A stretch of DNA of 64,000 nucleotides from Hortaea werneckii (lineage: Eukaryota; Ascomycota; Dothideomycetes; Mycosphaerellales; Teratosphaeriaceae). The stretch spans positions 186,001 to 250,000 of the forward strand of contig JBAOKB010000154.1 of assembly GCA_037044905.1 (NCBI GenBank), written 5' to 3'. A model generated the notes under the pieces. It saw only the letters and a list, made by a program, of their open reading frames with translations, did no database searches and was not told where the DNA came from. Below, piece by piece: positions 45,872 through 56,296 of the stretch; within the stretch, counting starts at the first letter, position 1, and every line of letters starts with the position of its first letter. The translations under genes were made by a program, and so were the position numbers.

Positions 45872-45989
45872 GTTTTCAGGAATCGCAATCAAAAGAGGGA
45901 ATTGGGGGCAGGTATGTACCGATAGATGGCTGCCCGAAAGCAGGACTGGAGAAAAGAGACTCGGAGCACCTAAAAAAGAGCGTACTCTC

Positions 45990-46557
45990 GACGTTTCAAT
46001 TTGTAGACGCCTAATGGTATATGTAATCAAATCGCGTCTTCTCTGGGATGCTACAAGCTTCAAATGATTTGCTTGGGCCTCAGCAAGCTTTCGCCAAGCC
46101 TCCGCGTCGTAAGCCCATGGCTGAGTGCAGGTGGCGTTGCTGTTGCCTTCAGGTGTGATGTTAATGCAATCGTCAGGTGGTGTTCGAATTCGGTTCTCCT
46201 GGGGAATGACCGAATCACGAGACACAAGCGCGCGGCAGGTGCGGCCAAGTGGGGCAGAGCTTGACTTTGTTAGGAAGGTACGACTTTCGGAGCCGCTCGT
46301 ACATCATTGCTTACCCCGCGGCCTTCGCTTTGCCACACACGTACCTGAATGATTGACCTCAGAACACGCCTCTGCGAGCAAAGTGGTCGAGGTTGCAAAA
46401 GATAGGTTTCGCCAACGATAAGGACACATGCTGTGCCTCCAGCGCAACATTGGTGGCGGCGATGAGTGCCGCAACTTCTTTTGGTGAGTCAAATGCAAGC
46501 GGCCGCTTTCACGTGCTTCCGGAGTTGACTAGTCTGCTGTGCGCTCGCAAGACTCAT
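45990..46557 (-). CDS. Uncharacterised small coiled-coil protein, multi-exon, with frameshift
   Basis: Assembled by hand: exon 46428-46557 (ATG MSLASAQQTSQLRKHVKAAA, then FDSPKEVAALIAATNVALEAQH after skipping one extra base at 46488-46506), intron 46372-46427, a 27-base exon 46345-46371 (RRVLRSIIQ), intron 46265-46344 (GTACGT..CAAAG, CTAAC branch) and exon 46264 onward (SSSAPLGRTCRALVSRDSVI ... DAEAWRKLAEAQANHLKLVA). The helix-rich sequence KEVAALIAATNVAL/EAWRKLAEAQ suggests coiled coils; no named family. The 3' end is uncertain: the frame stays open to 45809, passing through the PAP2 start in the same frame. I place the end near 45990, where the helical sequence stops. Divergent from the gene at 46674. 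Confidence 0.5.
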
Positions 46558-46673
46558 CAGGTAGAAACCCCTGCTCTCACCAAAGCCACGAGCCAAAATC
46601 AACGGGACCACCAAGGATTAACTGCTCTCATCAGAATCTTCCAGTTTTAAGGAGCTGACATGACGGGAAAAAG

Positions 46674-47294
46674 ATGACTGCAAGCGACACCTACAGCTTC
46701 GACGCACTAAAGGCCATCATCAATAAAGCCGACACCGAGACGCTGTTGAAGCTCCGCGATCATGTCCGGGAGCTGAGCTACACTCGTCTCAGCGACGACA
46801 ACCGCACCAACTCGCCACTTCTCCGTCTACCGCCCGAGCTCAGAGATCGGATCCTTGAGTATGCGCTCCAAGATCGCTGGCCCATCGAGATACCGTGTCG
46901 CGACGACCCCAAGACCCATAAGAAGAAAGGCATCAAGCCGTACAAGCCGCCTGCGCTACTATCCGTCAGTCGACAGCTGCAGGTGGAAGGGACACCGATC
47001 TACTACAGCGGCAACATCTTCGATCTTTCATCCGACACCATGAAGGCGTGGCTTCTGGCCATGCCGCTGCAGCAGCGCAAGCTAATCAACGCCATACGGT
47101 GTACACCGAGTCTGCGTATCCACTGGTGGGAGAGCGACCGGGCGACGGCTGTTCAGGTCGGTAATCAGTTAGAGAAGGACCTGGGACTGACGAAGGGTTG
47201 CATTTGGGCGGAGGTGGGATTCGCGGATTGCGCGGGCGGGAGAATGTACATCAACTCTGCTGAAGCTCTGAACGATTTTGAGGAACTGTACTGA
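46674..47294 (+). CDS. Hypothetical protein with F-box/2EXR-like motif
   Basis: Single exon, 206 aa, ATG at 46674. Near residue 45 it has SPLLRLPPELRDRILEYALQ, the start of the F-box-like/2EXR module widespread in filamentous fungi, followed by PPALLSVSRQLQVEGTPIYYSGNIF, the usual continuation. The C-terminus ends NSAEALNDFEELY. F-box-like proteins may act as substrate adaptors, but many in this family lack a demonstrated SCF link. No frame breaks. Confidence 0.8.
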   Translation: MTASDTYSFDALKAIINKADTETLLKLRDHVRELSYTRLSDDNRTNSPLLRLPPELRDRILEYALQDRWPIEIPCRDDPKTHKKKGIKPYKPPALLSVSRQLQVEGTPIYYSGNIFDLSSDTMKAWLLAMPLQQRKLINAIRCTPSLRIHWWESDRATAVQVGNQLEKDLGLTKGCIWAEVGFADCAGGRMYINSAEALNDFEELY

Positions 47295-47422
47295 CCGGTT
47301 CATACACGGCAATGGCATCGAAGGAGGGGTTTGGAGGACGCCGCTGAGATCTTATTGATGATGGAGGATCGGCAAAGAAAAGTTTTCTGTCGAAGCATCA
47401 AATGTATGTTATTGGTATCTTA

Positions 47423-50400
47423 TTACATCAAAGGTTTCCACTCCTTGAGGTCTTGCCCATCATCCTGATCCATCAGCCCATTGGTCGGCCGCCTTGGTGG
47501 CAAAGGTGGGTTGTCTGTATAGCCGCTCGTGGGAGGCTTTTTCAGCGTCCTGGACGGAGGTGGCTGCGGCGCAACATCAGCATTGTTGTTGGTCTGCCTA
47601 CGAGGCGGAGGCGGGAACGCTTGTGCTTGCTCATTGCTCGCTGTAGATATCGGCCTATTTGTGCCTCTTCTTGGCTCAGGTGGAGGCGGCACAGGGGATC
47701 TCGTTGTCCGCATAGACGGCGTTGACCGCCCGCTTTCCGCACGCAACAAAGTAGGCTTTGGTGGAGGGGCTGGTTTTCTCAGAGTTTGCTTCAGGTGCAC
47801 TCTTCGGTCTTCCACGTCGCCATTAAGAGTAGCTGGTCTGATCGGCATCTGGGACTGCACCTGGTTGCTAGGTTGTAATGGAGGAGGCAGCTTTCTGGAC
47901 ACAGTCTCCGCTCTCCCAGCACTGGCAGTACTGGCGACAGACGCAGCTCGGGACGGTGAAGGGTTCGGCTTATCAATCTTGACCCAATCCGGCTCGGTAG
48001 TAGGTGAGAACGGATTGGAAGATCTCGCAGGATTTGGCGCATGCTCGTTGCTGGGAGGCTTTACCGTAGAGCGTGCTGGCATGCCATTATCCAGCCACCA
48101 TTTTCTACGATCAGAGCTGGCAGGCGGCAAGCCCGGCTCGATAGGATCGTAGCCATAGAGCGATTCTTCATCACTTTCTGTACCTTTGGATGCCACATGA
48201 CTACCCACGGCAGCTCGTCGCTTCGTATACAATTCGTTACTGATCTTGTTCTTCCGGGCCTGATCGACGACACTGATGGTGCAATTGAATAAACCCCATA
48301 CTGGGCGATGATCGGAGAAGCGTAGCGGTGCAGTCTCGTAGTATAGCTGCCGCAAGTTGTCGCCTTTCGTGACAATACGGTCACACCACGCAGGTATCCG
48401 CGCCTTCTCTGACGAGTCGTATTCGTCGGTGCCGAGATTGTACTTGTAGGTGGGCATGAACGTCGGTGTCCTCTCGGCATAGAAAGGAAAGGTCTTTCCA
48501 TGCACCATTTGCAGGTTCAATTGGTCGTTCTCATATAGTGTCCCAAGGTCACCTTGTTTAATAAGACTTCGAGCTCGTTCGTTGTCCATGCCAATGCGAT
48601 AGTTGAAGTCTCCGAACCAAATGATCGTCTGGTGATCTTCTATAGACCGATTACGCTGGAATCGCAACCCGTGTGAAATGGTCCTGTAATCCTGATTTCG
48701 TTCCTCATAATTTGCAAAGCCAGCTGCCAAATGCGCTGTCACCAAGCAGATCGAGGTATCAGCGTACTCCAGGCGAATCGCTACGGCTCCTTTGTTGCCT
48801 GCCATGCCACTCATACCAGTCTTCTTTACTGCACCTTCCACATTCTTGATGAAAGGCAGCACATTTGCTCTCACGAAGACTGACAGGGAAGCACCGACGA
48901 GCTGCCCACCTCTCAAAAGCACATACTCTTCCGATCCAAGACGCTGAGCGTTCTCGTTCAGTTGCTGCCTCACAGACTCCTCCCACATTTGACGGCGATG
49001 AGGATCTGTTGCCATGATCTGTTGCACATCTAATTCGACAATTTCTTGGAACGCGATTGCCACAATCTGTGGACACCGCAGACTCATATCCAACTCAGGG
49101 CAGAGCCAGGATGACAAATCGTCGTGGATCCCGTTTGTCTTGCCGTTCAAGTTGAAAGTTCCCACGAAAATGCTGATCTGTTCCTGGTTGGTGTACTCAA
49201 TTGCCCTGCGATTTAATTCGGCAGTCACGTAATCATTGATCGGGTCGTAGAGATGCACCGGCATCTGTCCGATTAGCCGACCGAGGAGCATGTCAATGGT
49301 ATTCTGTCTGCCCTTGTCTTCAAAATTGTTGATGTAAAGTCGTTGGGCTGATTTCCGTGCGTCTGCCAGCATGCCTGCGAAGCTCATTTTCCCACTACGC
49401 GTGAAGCTCGATTTGAGCGCACCTGTCCCAGCATAGATCTTGGATAGAGCATCGCCACAATCGGCCCAAAGCGTACCATGCCTTGCCCAAAAGTCAGAAG
49501 TAGGGTTTCCTTCGCCCTGCTGCCGTAGAAATATCTCCAGTGCCATCTGTGAAATGATGGTCTGTATGAGGTTGGTACGGTCAAGACAATCTAGACAGTT
49601 GCTTCTAAACACACCGGCTTGATTCAAAACAACATTCTGTCCGGTGACTGAGACTCTCCTGCCATCATGCTCGATGGTATCTGACATCGCCTCAGACATG
49701 AAGTATTCGAAGGCCGTGGCAGAGTCCTGGATGAGTCGTTTGATGCCACTGGCTGCTTCATAGCCATTCGGCCCTCTTGTTTGCGCATGAAAGTCGTAAT
49801 TGATGTGCTTTAAATGCTCATGGTCTTCCGCTTCGGCCTCGCTACAGCTATCATCGTGCTGATTGAGACGGCTGTTGCCAATGTGATACAGGTATTGTCT
49901 GGTGATGGAGACTTCCTGCGGCTTCTCGTCACTTAGCAGATTGACCACGAAAACGTCTCCATATGCTTTTTCCAGTGCCTCGAAGTGCTTATCAAATGCT
50001 GGTTGAGTAGCCGGTGCTGATCGTGTGATCGAGATCTTCTGTTGGCCTGGCAATCCACTTGCTTGTTCCCAGAAGATCGGAACGCTTCCTCTGCACTGCA
50101 CGTATGAGAAGCAGAGGTAGTCCGTGCAGAAGATGGTCTCCGTCTCCACAAAATTGGCAACGTTGCCGTCGTCATCAATGCCTCGAGCATTGAATCTCGT
50201 ACCTGCTCTTCGACATGACAATCTCGAAATCAGGGTCATGTTAGATGGAAAGCCAGATTGCCTCGCCCTCGCTGGTGAGCTCGAGGCTGGAACTGCAACA
50301 GTGGCTGCGAAGCCACGAATAGCAGAAGTCAATATTTTCGACTGGTCGAGGGCATCTTTTTCGCCATCAGAGAGCCGTGATCGAAAGTCAACAAGAGGCT

Positions 50401-51019
50401 GGATCATGTAAGTGTTCCAAAGAAATCCAGTATCCAAGCTATCGATGGCGACAGTGCTAGTCTGTCCATGTCGGTCTTGTACCCGTTTCGTCAAGTCGAA
50501 GTCAGCACTGTAGTAAAAGCTTCCTCCACTTAAAAGCTTCTTCAAAGCCAGACAAGGATGTTCCATCGCGGGCTGCCGTTGCTGGCCGTATTCGCCGCCA
50601 TCGGCATCCAAGCCATCCGTGGGGAAAGGATTGACTTGATCATTCAGCATATAATCGTAATCGCTTCTGTTCAAGCAATGGAAGTCCACGTTCAAGATCT
50701 TCTGGATGCTCTCGCCAGGTCTCACTGTCGCTACGGTTTTGCTGTGAGTAACGACGCACAGGAAAACATCACCATTGATCGTCACTAGGCCAAGAGTGCC
50801 GTGTACGCGGAGTGAGGACAAGGTGCGGTATTCGCTCATGTCCTGTCCCTCCCATGGTGAGAATTCCACCACGCAACGAGGTGCGCTGCCTTCCCCAACG
50901 GATGTAGCAGATCCATTTCGCGACGGCTGGACAGTCGTCGGACTATGCCGAAGGATCAAGACGTGTGTCTCAGTCGCGAGTGCAATGGCTCGTGGAGAGT
51001 CACGGATGAAGAGTTTCAT
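47423..51019 (-). CDS. Synaptojanin-type inositol polyphosphate 5-phosphatase
   Basis: Single intact exon of 1198 codons, start MKLFIRDSPRAIALATETHV. Sac1 domain first, with RSNCLDCLDRTN near residue 470 (the CX5R catalytic loop is complete, so PI-phosphatase activity is likely retained). 5-phosphatase domain from about residue 615: SIFVGTFNLNGKT, AIAFQEIVELD, GMAGNKGAVAIRL, WFGDFNYRIG, ARIPAWCDRI and LRFSDHRPVWG. The last 240 residues are Pro-rich (PPLPPRRP, PPPPEPRRG), suitable for SH3 partners. Family (Inp51/52/53): lowers PI(4,5)P2 during endocytosis and at the trans-Golgi. Presence of CLDRTN argues for an Inp52/53-like rather than Inp51-like enzyme. Confidence 0.95.
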   Translation of the reverse strand: MKLFIRDSPRAIALATETHVLILRHSPTTVQPSRNGSATSVGEGSAPRCVVEFSPWEGQDMSEYRTLSSLRVHGTLGLVTINGDVFLCVVTHSKTVATVRPGESIQKILNVDFHCLNRSDYDYMLNDQVNPFPTDGLDADGGEYGQQRQPAMEHPCLALKKLLSGGSFYYSADFDLTKRVQDRHGQTSTVAIDSLDTGFLWNTYMIQPLVDFRSRLSDGEKDALDQSKILTSAIRGFAATVAVPASSSPARARQSGFPSNMTLISRLSCRRAGTRFNARGIDDDGNVANFVETETIFCTDYLCFSYVQCRGSVPIFWEQASGLPGQQKISITRSAPATQPAFDKHFEALEKAYGDVFVVNLLSDEKPQEVSITRQYLYHIGNSRLNQHDDSCSEAEAEDHEHLKHINYDFHAQTRGPNGYEAASGIKRLIQDSATAFEYFMSEAMSDTIEHDGRRVSVTGQNVVLNQAGVFRSNCLDCLDRTNLIQTIISQMALEIFLRQQGEGNPTSDFWARHGTLWADCGDALSKIYAGTGALKSSFTRSGKMSFAGMLADARKSAQRLYINNFEDKGRQNTIDMLLGRLIGQMPVHLYDPINDYVTAELNRRAIEYTNQEQISIFVGTFNLNGKTNGIHDDLSSWLCPELDMSLRCPQIVAIAFQEIVELDVQQIMATDPHRRQMWEESVRQQLNENAQRLGSEEYVLLRGGQLVGASLSVFVRANVLPFIKNVEGAVKKTGMSGMAGNKGAVAIRLEYADTSICLVTAHLAAGFANYEERNQDYRTISHGLRFQRNRSIEDHQTIIWFGDFNYRIGMDNERARSLIKQGDLGTLYENDQLNLQMVHGKTFPFYAERTPTFMPTYKYNLGTDEYDSSEKARIPAWCDRIVTKGDNLRQLYYETAPLRFSDHRPVWGLFNCTISVVDQARKNKISNELYTKRRAAVGSHVASKGTESDEESLYGYDPIEPGLPPASSDRRKWWLDNGMPARSTVKPPSNEHAPNPARSSNPFSPTTEPDWVKIDKPNPSPSRAASVASTASAGRAETVSRKLPPPLQPSNQVQSQMPIRPATLNGDVEDRRVHLKQTLRKPAPPPKPTLLRAESGRSTPSMRTTRSPVPPPPEPRRGTNRPISTASNEQAQAFPPPPRRQTNNNADVAPQPPPSRTLKKPPTSGYTDNPPLPPRRPTNGLMDQDDGQDLKEWKPLM

Positions 51020-51798
51020 CTTCAGGCTCTAGAAGTCGGAGCGGTCATGTCATGCTAGCCAGGGGAAGAGATGGATACTCCGGCGCGTTGAGAGAGCCTA
51101 GAGCGCGACCTCCCAGTATCTCTGCGAAGAAGAGCAGCGACTTCAAAGTGATCAAACTTTCAGTTCTTGCACGGATGTACTTCAAGATGAAACGCAAGAC
51201 ATTCGCAAAAGGAAGTTGAGATCGGGGTATCCCGTCGGCGTGGCGTGAAGTCGGACTGCCCAGCAGCCCCAAGTGGACGGAACGCCCGGGAGGTGGCTGC
51301 TGAAAGCCTCAGGCCAACCTAACCAATTGGAACCCAACTCCAATCATGAAGAATTATATCCTGTCTCAAGCGAGTTACCTACTACCTCATAGAAGACATT
51401 ACATGCTTCAGACATGGAGGCACCGTCCAGTTGAAAACACAAGGTACGATTACTACGGTTGTCCGGAGTGTTCTGTCCTTTTGAACAAACGTGACCCTAC
51501 AAAAGGGGCCTTGTAGTTCACAACATACGTGACTTCCCATAATATGAACAATTCTGTCGTAAAGCGATAGAGAAAGAATAATGAAGCTCGTCGTGAAATG
51601 TCGTTGACGTCGTTAAATGCCCTCTACCAAAAAGCCGCTCAAGTAGGAATTGCCATGCGATCACCGCCGAATGCACATGCGGCCTATGTACAGCATGAAT
51701 TCACGTGCAAACCTCAGAAGAAGATAAGCACTCCAAATCCGCCAGAGATCACTGGCTCAAACCCGCCTTCAAGAAGAGACGAAACTGTGCGTGGGAAT
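51020..51798. other. Intergenic region
   Basis: Promoter side of the 5-phosphatase and 3' flank of the next minus-strand gene. The plus-strand frame 51598-52050 is antisense to that gene. No element recognised. Confidence 0.45.
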
Positions 51799-52445
51799 CT
51801 AGCGTCCATACCTGCTTCCCTCACGCCTGCCGTCACCGCTATGAATATGTACTCTCAGGTCTCGACTGTCACGCGCAGGCTCCTGGTACCCGCTATTCCG
51901 GCCATAACCTCTCGGCGCATCTACGTAACGGTAGGTCTCGTACTCGTCTCTAGGTCTGCTGTACCCTCGCGACCTGCGAAGCTCCCGCTCATGCTCATGG
52001 ACGCTATATTCGCTCGCAGGCGCTGGAGGCGGCTTCGAAGAGCGCGATGACTTGCGCGTATGGTGCGACTTGGCACGTGAGCGCACGTCCGATGACGAAG
52101 AGCTAGAGGAAGTATCGTCGTGATCAACCTCTACATAATGCGATCGAGTTGTGCTGTGTCTGCTCGGGGGCGAGAAGTGTGTCGGGAGCTTGGGCGGACC
52201 GATGGCGGCGGTGGAGGGGCTGGAGAGGGCTCTGGAGGTGGCGGCTCAACAATCTGAGGCGGTGGTAGAGGTGCCGGTTGAGGGGGAGGCGCCGGTGGTG
52301 GTGCGCGATGTTCTTCTCTATAGCTCCTCCGATAGACCCGTTCAGTTCGCGGCGGTGAGCGCGAATAGCGCCGTGTCCTGCTCACACGCTTGTACCTCGC
52401 CGGCACAGTGTAGTCCTCCTCCTCTCGTACGTTCATGAGGCACAT
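51799..52445 (-). CDS. Arg/Ser- and Pro-rich low-complexity protein, with frameshift
   Basis: The 3' exon reads NVREEEDYTVPARYKRVSRT, an Arg-rich stretch (YRRSYREEHRA), a Pro tract (PPPAPPPQPAPLPPP) and then SHYVEVDHDDTSSSSSSDV, KSHHTRKSSRSSK and a Tyr/Arg tail ending SRYGR. At 52133-52148 one base seems missing: the first frame ends AQLDRIM-stop while the other runs through SHYVEV; length is 3n+2. The 5' end is unresolved. A good donor (GTAAGTTGGC at 52603 descending) and open sequence up to about 52895 suggest at least one upstream exon; I list only the part from the ATG at 52445. No enzymatic domain; RS-like composition hints at RNA or scaffold roles (inference). Confidence 0.6.
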
Positions 52446-53118
52446 GTTGGGCGACCCCGCAGTTAACCCCTCCGTCCACTGCAAGCGTTGCTGTCGTACT
52501 TGGATATGCTCGGTATCGAGGTGTGATGATGTCCCGGGAAAAATGCTATCGCGGTAGGCAAGAAGGGAAAGACAACGAGAAAGAGAACGGGGAGAGACCT
52601 GCCAACTTACCAGAGCCCGAAGCGATACGATAGATTGAACTGCCTTGATTTCGCTACTGCGACATTGCGCGATGGCTGGGGCTTGGAGTGCAGCCGCACC
52701 ATCGAGCTGCTGCCCAATGGGAAGTCGGGAACCCGAGCTGTTCCGCCCTAGCAAGGTACTCCAGGTGCTGTAGAGAGGAGGCTCATCAGCGACGCCGTGA
52801 AGCGAATCATGACGGTTGTGGGATTGGGCACCGATGCTGCGCGAGTCAAAAGCATCAACAGAGCAGATTGAGCCGCGTCCATCGTCATCACCCACACCAC
52901 CCGAGCGGGGCAGCAGTTGAGCGACAAGACCCGACCTGATCCATGGGACCGTGCAACAACAACACCATGCCTGGCCGCTGACCTAGGACGCGGACGCCGG
53001 TTGCATGCCGCTTTCCGCGACGCATATCAGCCTTGACGTATGAGCATACGGTGGCACGAGTAACGATCAATGACCAACTACATCCCGCCCGACGACCTTC
53101 GGTGACAACACATCCACC
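52446..53118. other. Probable 5' exon(s) and divergent promoter
   Basis: Between the Arg/Pro-rich gene and recyclin-1. Minus-strand sequence 52604-52895 is open and ends at a consensus donor, so it may be an upstream exon, but I could not fix the start or acceptor. The right 200 bp should contain the recyclin-1 promoter. Confidence 0.4.
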
Positions 53119-56100
53119 ATGAGCGGCCGCTCGACCCCAGCGGCATCCAATACACGCAATTCGCACAACCTCTCCCAAATCCGGAAGGCCCAGTTTCATG
53201 GTCTCGACGCCAGACCGCGTAGCAATGACAATGTGCTTGCTTCGCTGCGCGCAACCCAGATCGTGGCTTCCAAGCCAGTCCTGCCTGCCGAACTCATAGC
53301 CACCATTCTAGACTACCTCCCAGCGTCCGATCTTATAAGATGTGCCCGAGTGTCCAGGAGGCTTCAGGAAATGGTCTACGATGACACAAGATGGGTGTCA
53401 AAGTTACGTGCCATGGATGCCTGGAACGAAGTGGAGGCGAGACAGCGATTCGAAGAAAGTCTGAAAAGGAAGGTAGACGCGCAAAGAACAAAGGAAGCTG
53501 AAGAAGCTAGGCGGACAGGCGTTAGCACTTCGGGAGCTGTCAATGGGACGGCAGGAGGCGGCAACAGTAGTGGACGACGTCACGCTGGGAGTGTGACCAT
53601 CTTTGACGCTGGGTTTGAGGAAGAAAGATACAGAAAGTCGTTGGAGAGTCCGCAGGCACAGGCGCAGGCACAGGCACGCAGACGCAGAGGCACTCTGGCG
53701 GATGGGTTCGAGGACCTGACCATTTCGTCCTCCAGCCCGGCGAGCGCTGCGCAGACTAAGCACTGGGACCCTAGTGCTGCATTAACAGTCTTCCAACGCG
53801 TAAGATCAGTGCGTGGCCATGCGAGGCAGGAGTTTGGCAAGGTGTATGGAGCAATGAGTCCCCTCTACAACGACTTAGCTTTGAACAAAGGCCACTCAGA
53901 TGCCACAATCTTTCGTACCTATCGAGACCCGGAGCAGCAGGCTCAGGCTCTCGCTAATCTCAAACGCTTCTCACAATCTGACAGCTCGCCTGGCGCGCAG
54001 CGATGTGAGCAGCGGCTCGGCAGCATAATTGGTGTTTTCGAAAACGCTGTCCTGCGTGAGTTTGAGCAGGGCTATGCAGCAGGAGACATCGACGGGCGCA
54101 TGCGCAGGTATGCGCATGTCCTTGTGACAATCAATGGAGGCGCCGCTGCTGTAGATGCTTTCATTGCGAGCCATCCAATTATGGCACATACAATGCGTTT
54201 GGGAAACCCGCTCGATTGTTTAGAAGCTGTGGCGAGTGGACATGTCGACCTCAATCCATCCCAGGGCTTTTTTGAACGCCTTGCGAGTACAATGGTAGAG
54301 CAGGCCGATATCATTGACCGTGTGTTTCCACCAAAGAAGGACGTATTGACGCCATTCCTATCTCGCATATGCGAATTTACGCTATCAGAGTACTTGACCA
54401 CTCTGTTTGACGAAGCCCATCTCAAAGGTACCGAGACCTACGTGAAAGCTGTCTCTGGTACATTCGAGCAGGCTCTGCGTTTTGTTGCAACCCTTCGGAC
54501 GACACAATCATCACCTGCAGACTTCGCGGAGAAGGCCAAGGGCATGGTTACAGCTTGTTATGAAAAGCACATTGACCTCTATCTTGCAGAAGAGTTGGCG
54601 GTCTTTCGTGCACGATCCGAGTCAGAAGTCTCTCGTTGGGAGAAGGAGCTCACCGAGCAAGAAGCGAACACAGAGTCCTTCTTCATGAGCAATATAAATC
54701 GACAAGCAGCGAAGCGAGACTTCTTAAGCAGTTTCAAAAAGGTCGTCATGATGCCCGTCACTGCGTTCCCAATAGGCTCACCCTTTGGTAGCAGCAGCTC
54801 AGCTAAGACACAACAAGCGCCGACAGACTCTAGAGTGACGAACCTCCAAGCATCAGAATCAGGAGGCTCGTCTAGGCCGAGGACACCCACCTTGACGAGC
54901 AGCGGGCCCAATCGCTCGTCTACCCCGGTACCAGAGCCCCCGACTACGGAGCTGGCAGCGAAAGCTGCGATAATGAATTCGAGGCTGGAAGGCATCAAGT
55001 CACTTTTCAGTCTTGAAGTCGCGCTCAATCTCACTCACTACGCAAAGGGGTCTTTGGAACGAGCGGCGAACATGGTCCGCATGGGTGACACACACGGCGA
55101 AGCAGCTAAGCAACAATGCAGACGTATGTTTGTCGTTCTGCTGAGTATCCTAGGCGAGCGCCATATCAAGAATGGCTTTGACAAAGCGGTTGGTCATTTG
55201 GGCAGCTACAACCCACATCAAGTGCGCGAGTTCCGGAAGAAGGCAGTAGACGGCGACGAAGCAGGCGCACAGGATAGCGCCATCGGCGTTGAGCCACTCA
55301 TCACTTTCTTGGAGCTCGTCAATGTTGGTGATCTCATCCAGCAGATGGTCGACGTGTTCTATGCGCAGGAAATGGTGGCGACGAAGCTTATAGATCGCGA
55401 TGACTTTCTAGATCCCGCTGTCAAGGAGAAGAAGCGCTTTGAGCAGATGCTGGATGAGCGCGTTGCTGCAGGCTTGAACAAGGGCATTGATGTCCTTATG
55501 GACGAAGTCGAATTCATATGTGCAAGCACCCAGGTCGCGACCGACTTTAACCCTGGTGCAGCAGGAGAGAAGAACGGCGGGGCCGGGTTGGTAGACATAG
55601 GCCCAAGCAGAACGGCAAAGCAGGTCGTGGACACTGTTCAAAGCCACACAAGCATGCTGGTCGGCAGCACAGACAAGAACATGCTAGATGTCTTCACCCA
55701 AGAAGTTGGTCTAAGACTTTTCGGAGCGCTGTGCAAGCACATTAAGCGCCAACGCATCAGTGTCGATGGGGCCATCAAACTCATCTCCGATATCAACCAC
55801 TACAGCGGTTTTGTCACGAGCCTTCGGCAGAAGCCATTGATGCCATATTTCCAAGCGCTGCGAGAGTTAGGGCAAATTTACCTGGTGCATATTGACCCGC
55901 CTGCTGCATACTTCTCGGCTAATGCCAAGGGTAAAAGAGGCAGTCTGTTGAGCACGAAAGGGTCGTCGACGTCAGCACAGGCGAAGGAGCTTGCGGCTAT
56001 CATTGCGGATACGCAGAGGTATCATGGCATTTTCCCAGCGGAGGAAGTCTATGAATTTGCTGAGCGCCGAGCCGACTGGTATTTAGTCAAGGGAGACGTG

Positions 56101-56139
56101 GAACGCGCCATGTATGGGGTTGGATGTTCAATCATGTAG
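53119..56139 (+). CDS. RCY1: Recyclin-1 (F-box / Sec10-like)
   Basis: Single intact exon, 1006 aa. F-box at residues 53-95: PVLPAELIATILDYLPASDL, IRCARVSRRLQEMVYDDTRW. Lys/Glu-rich linker with a QAQAQAQARRRRG run, then the Sec10-like helical-bundle domain from about residue 220 (KVYGAMSPLYNDLALNKGHS, VFENAVLREFEQGYAAGDID, QRISVDGAIKLISDINHYSG). Family role: endosome-to-Golgi recycling of plasma-membrane proteins such as the v-SNARE Snc1, with Skp1 and Ypt31/32 as partners. The C-terminus does not end in a CaaX box (last residues YGVGCSIM do carry Cys-Ser-Ile-Met, a CaaX-like end, so prenylation is possible). Confidence 0.93.
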   Translation: MSGRSTPAASNTRNSHNLSQIRKAQFHGLDARPRSNDNVLASLRATQIVASKPVLPAELIATILDYLPASDLIRCARVSRRLQEMVYDDTRWVSKLRAMDAWNEVEARQRFEESLKRKVDAQRTKEAEEARRTGVSTSGAVNGTAGGGNSSGRRHAGSVTIFDAGFEEERYRKSLESPQAQAQAQARRRRGTLADGFEDLTISSSSPASAAQTKHWDPSAALTVFQRVRSVRGHARQEFGKVYGAMSPLYNDLALNKGHSDATIFRTYRDPEQQAQALANLKRFSQSDSSPGAQRCEQRLGSIIGVFENAVLREFEQGYAAGDIDGRMRRYAHVLVTINGGAAAVDAFIASHPIMAHTMRLGNPLDCLEAVASGHVDLNPSQGFFERLASTMVEQADIIDRVFPPKKDVLTPFLSRICEFTLSEYLTTLFDEAHLKGTETYVKAVSGTFEQALRFVATLRTTQSSPADFAEKAKGMVTACYEKHIDLYLAEELAVFRARSESEVSRWEKELTEQEANTESFFMSNINRQAAKRDFLSSFKKVVMMPVTAFPIGSPFGSSSSAKTQQAPTDSRVTNLQASESGGSSRPRTPTLTSSGPNRSSTPVPEPPTTELAAKAAIMNSRLEGIKSLFSLEVALNLTHYAKGSLERAANMVRMGDTHGEAAKQQCRRMFVVLLSILGERHIKNGFDKAVGHLGSYNPHQVREFRKKAVDGDEAGAQDSAIGVEPLITFLELVNVGDLIQQMVDVFYAQEMVATKLIDRDDFLDPAVKEKKRFEQMLDERVAAGLNKGIDVLMDEVEFICASTQVATDFNPGAAGEKNGGAGLVDIGPSRTAKQVVDTVQSHTSMLVGSTDKNMLDVFTQEVGLRLFGALCKHIKRQRISVDGAIKLISDINHYSGFVTSLRQKPLMPYFQALRELGQIYLVHIDPPAAYFSANAKGKRGSLLSTKGSSTSAQAKELAAIIADTQRYHGIFPAEEVYEFAERRADWYLVKGDVERAMYGVGCSIM

Positions 56140-56296
56140 AACTTTAGCGTATGTCTACGCGTATTTGATGAACGGCACGGGTGACTTCACCTTGAATGCA
56201 TGTCAGCATCCGGAACGGTTTGATAGATGCTCGGACAGCCGATCATAACATGATTCTCATCATCGTAAATAATTTGCCGAGCTATAGAATTCGACT

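Noticed and set aside
46464..46536. GTGAAAG..AAAAG intron in the 46-kb gene
   Set aside because: Only 35 bp and gives the wrong frame; a one-base insertion joins the two good peptides directly.
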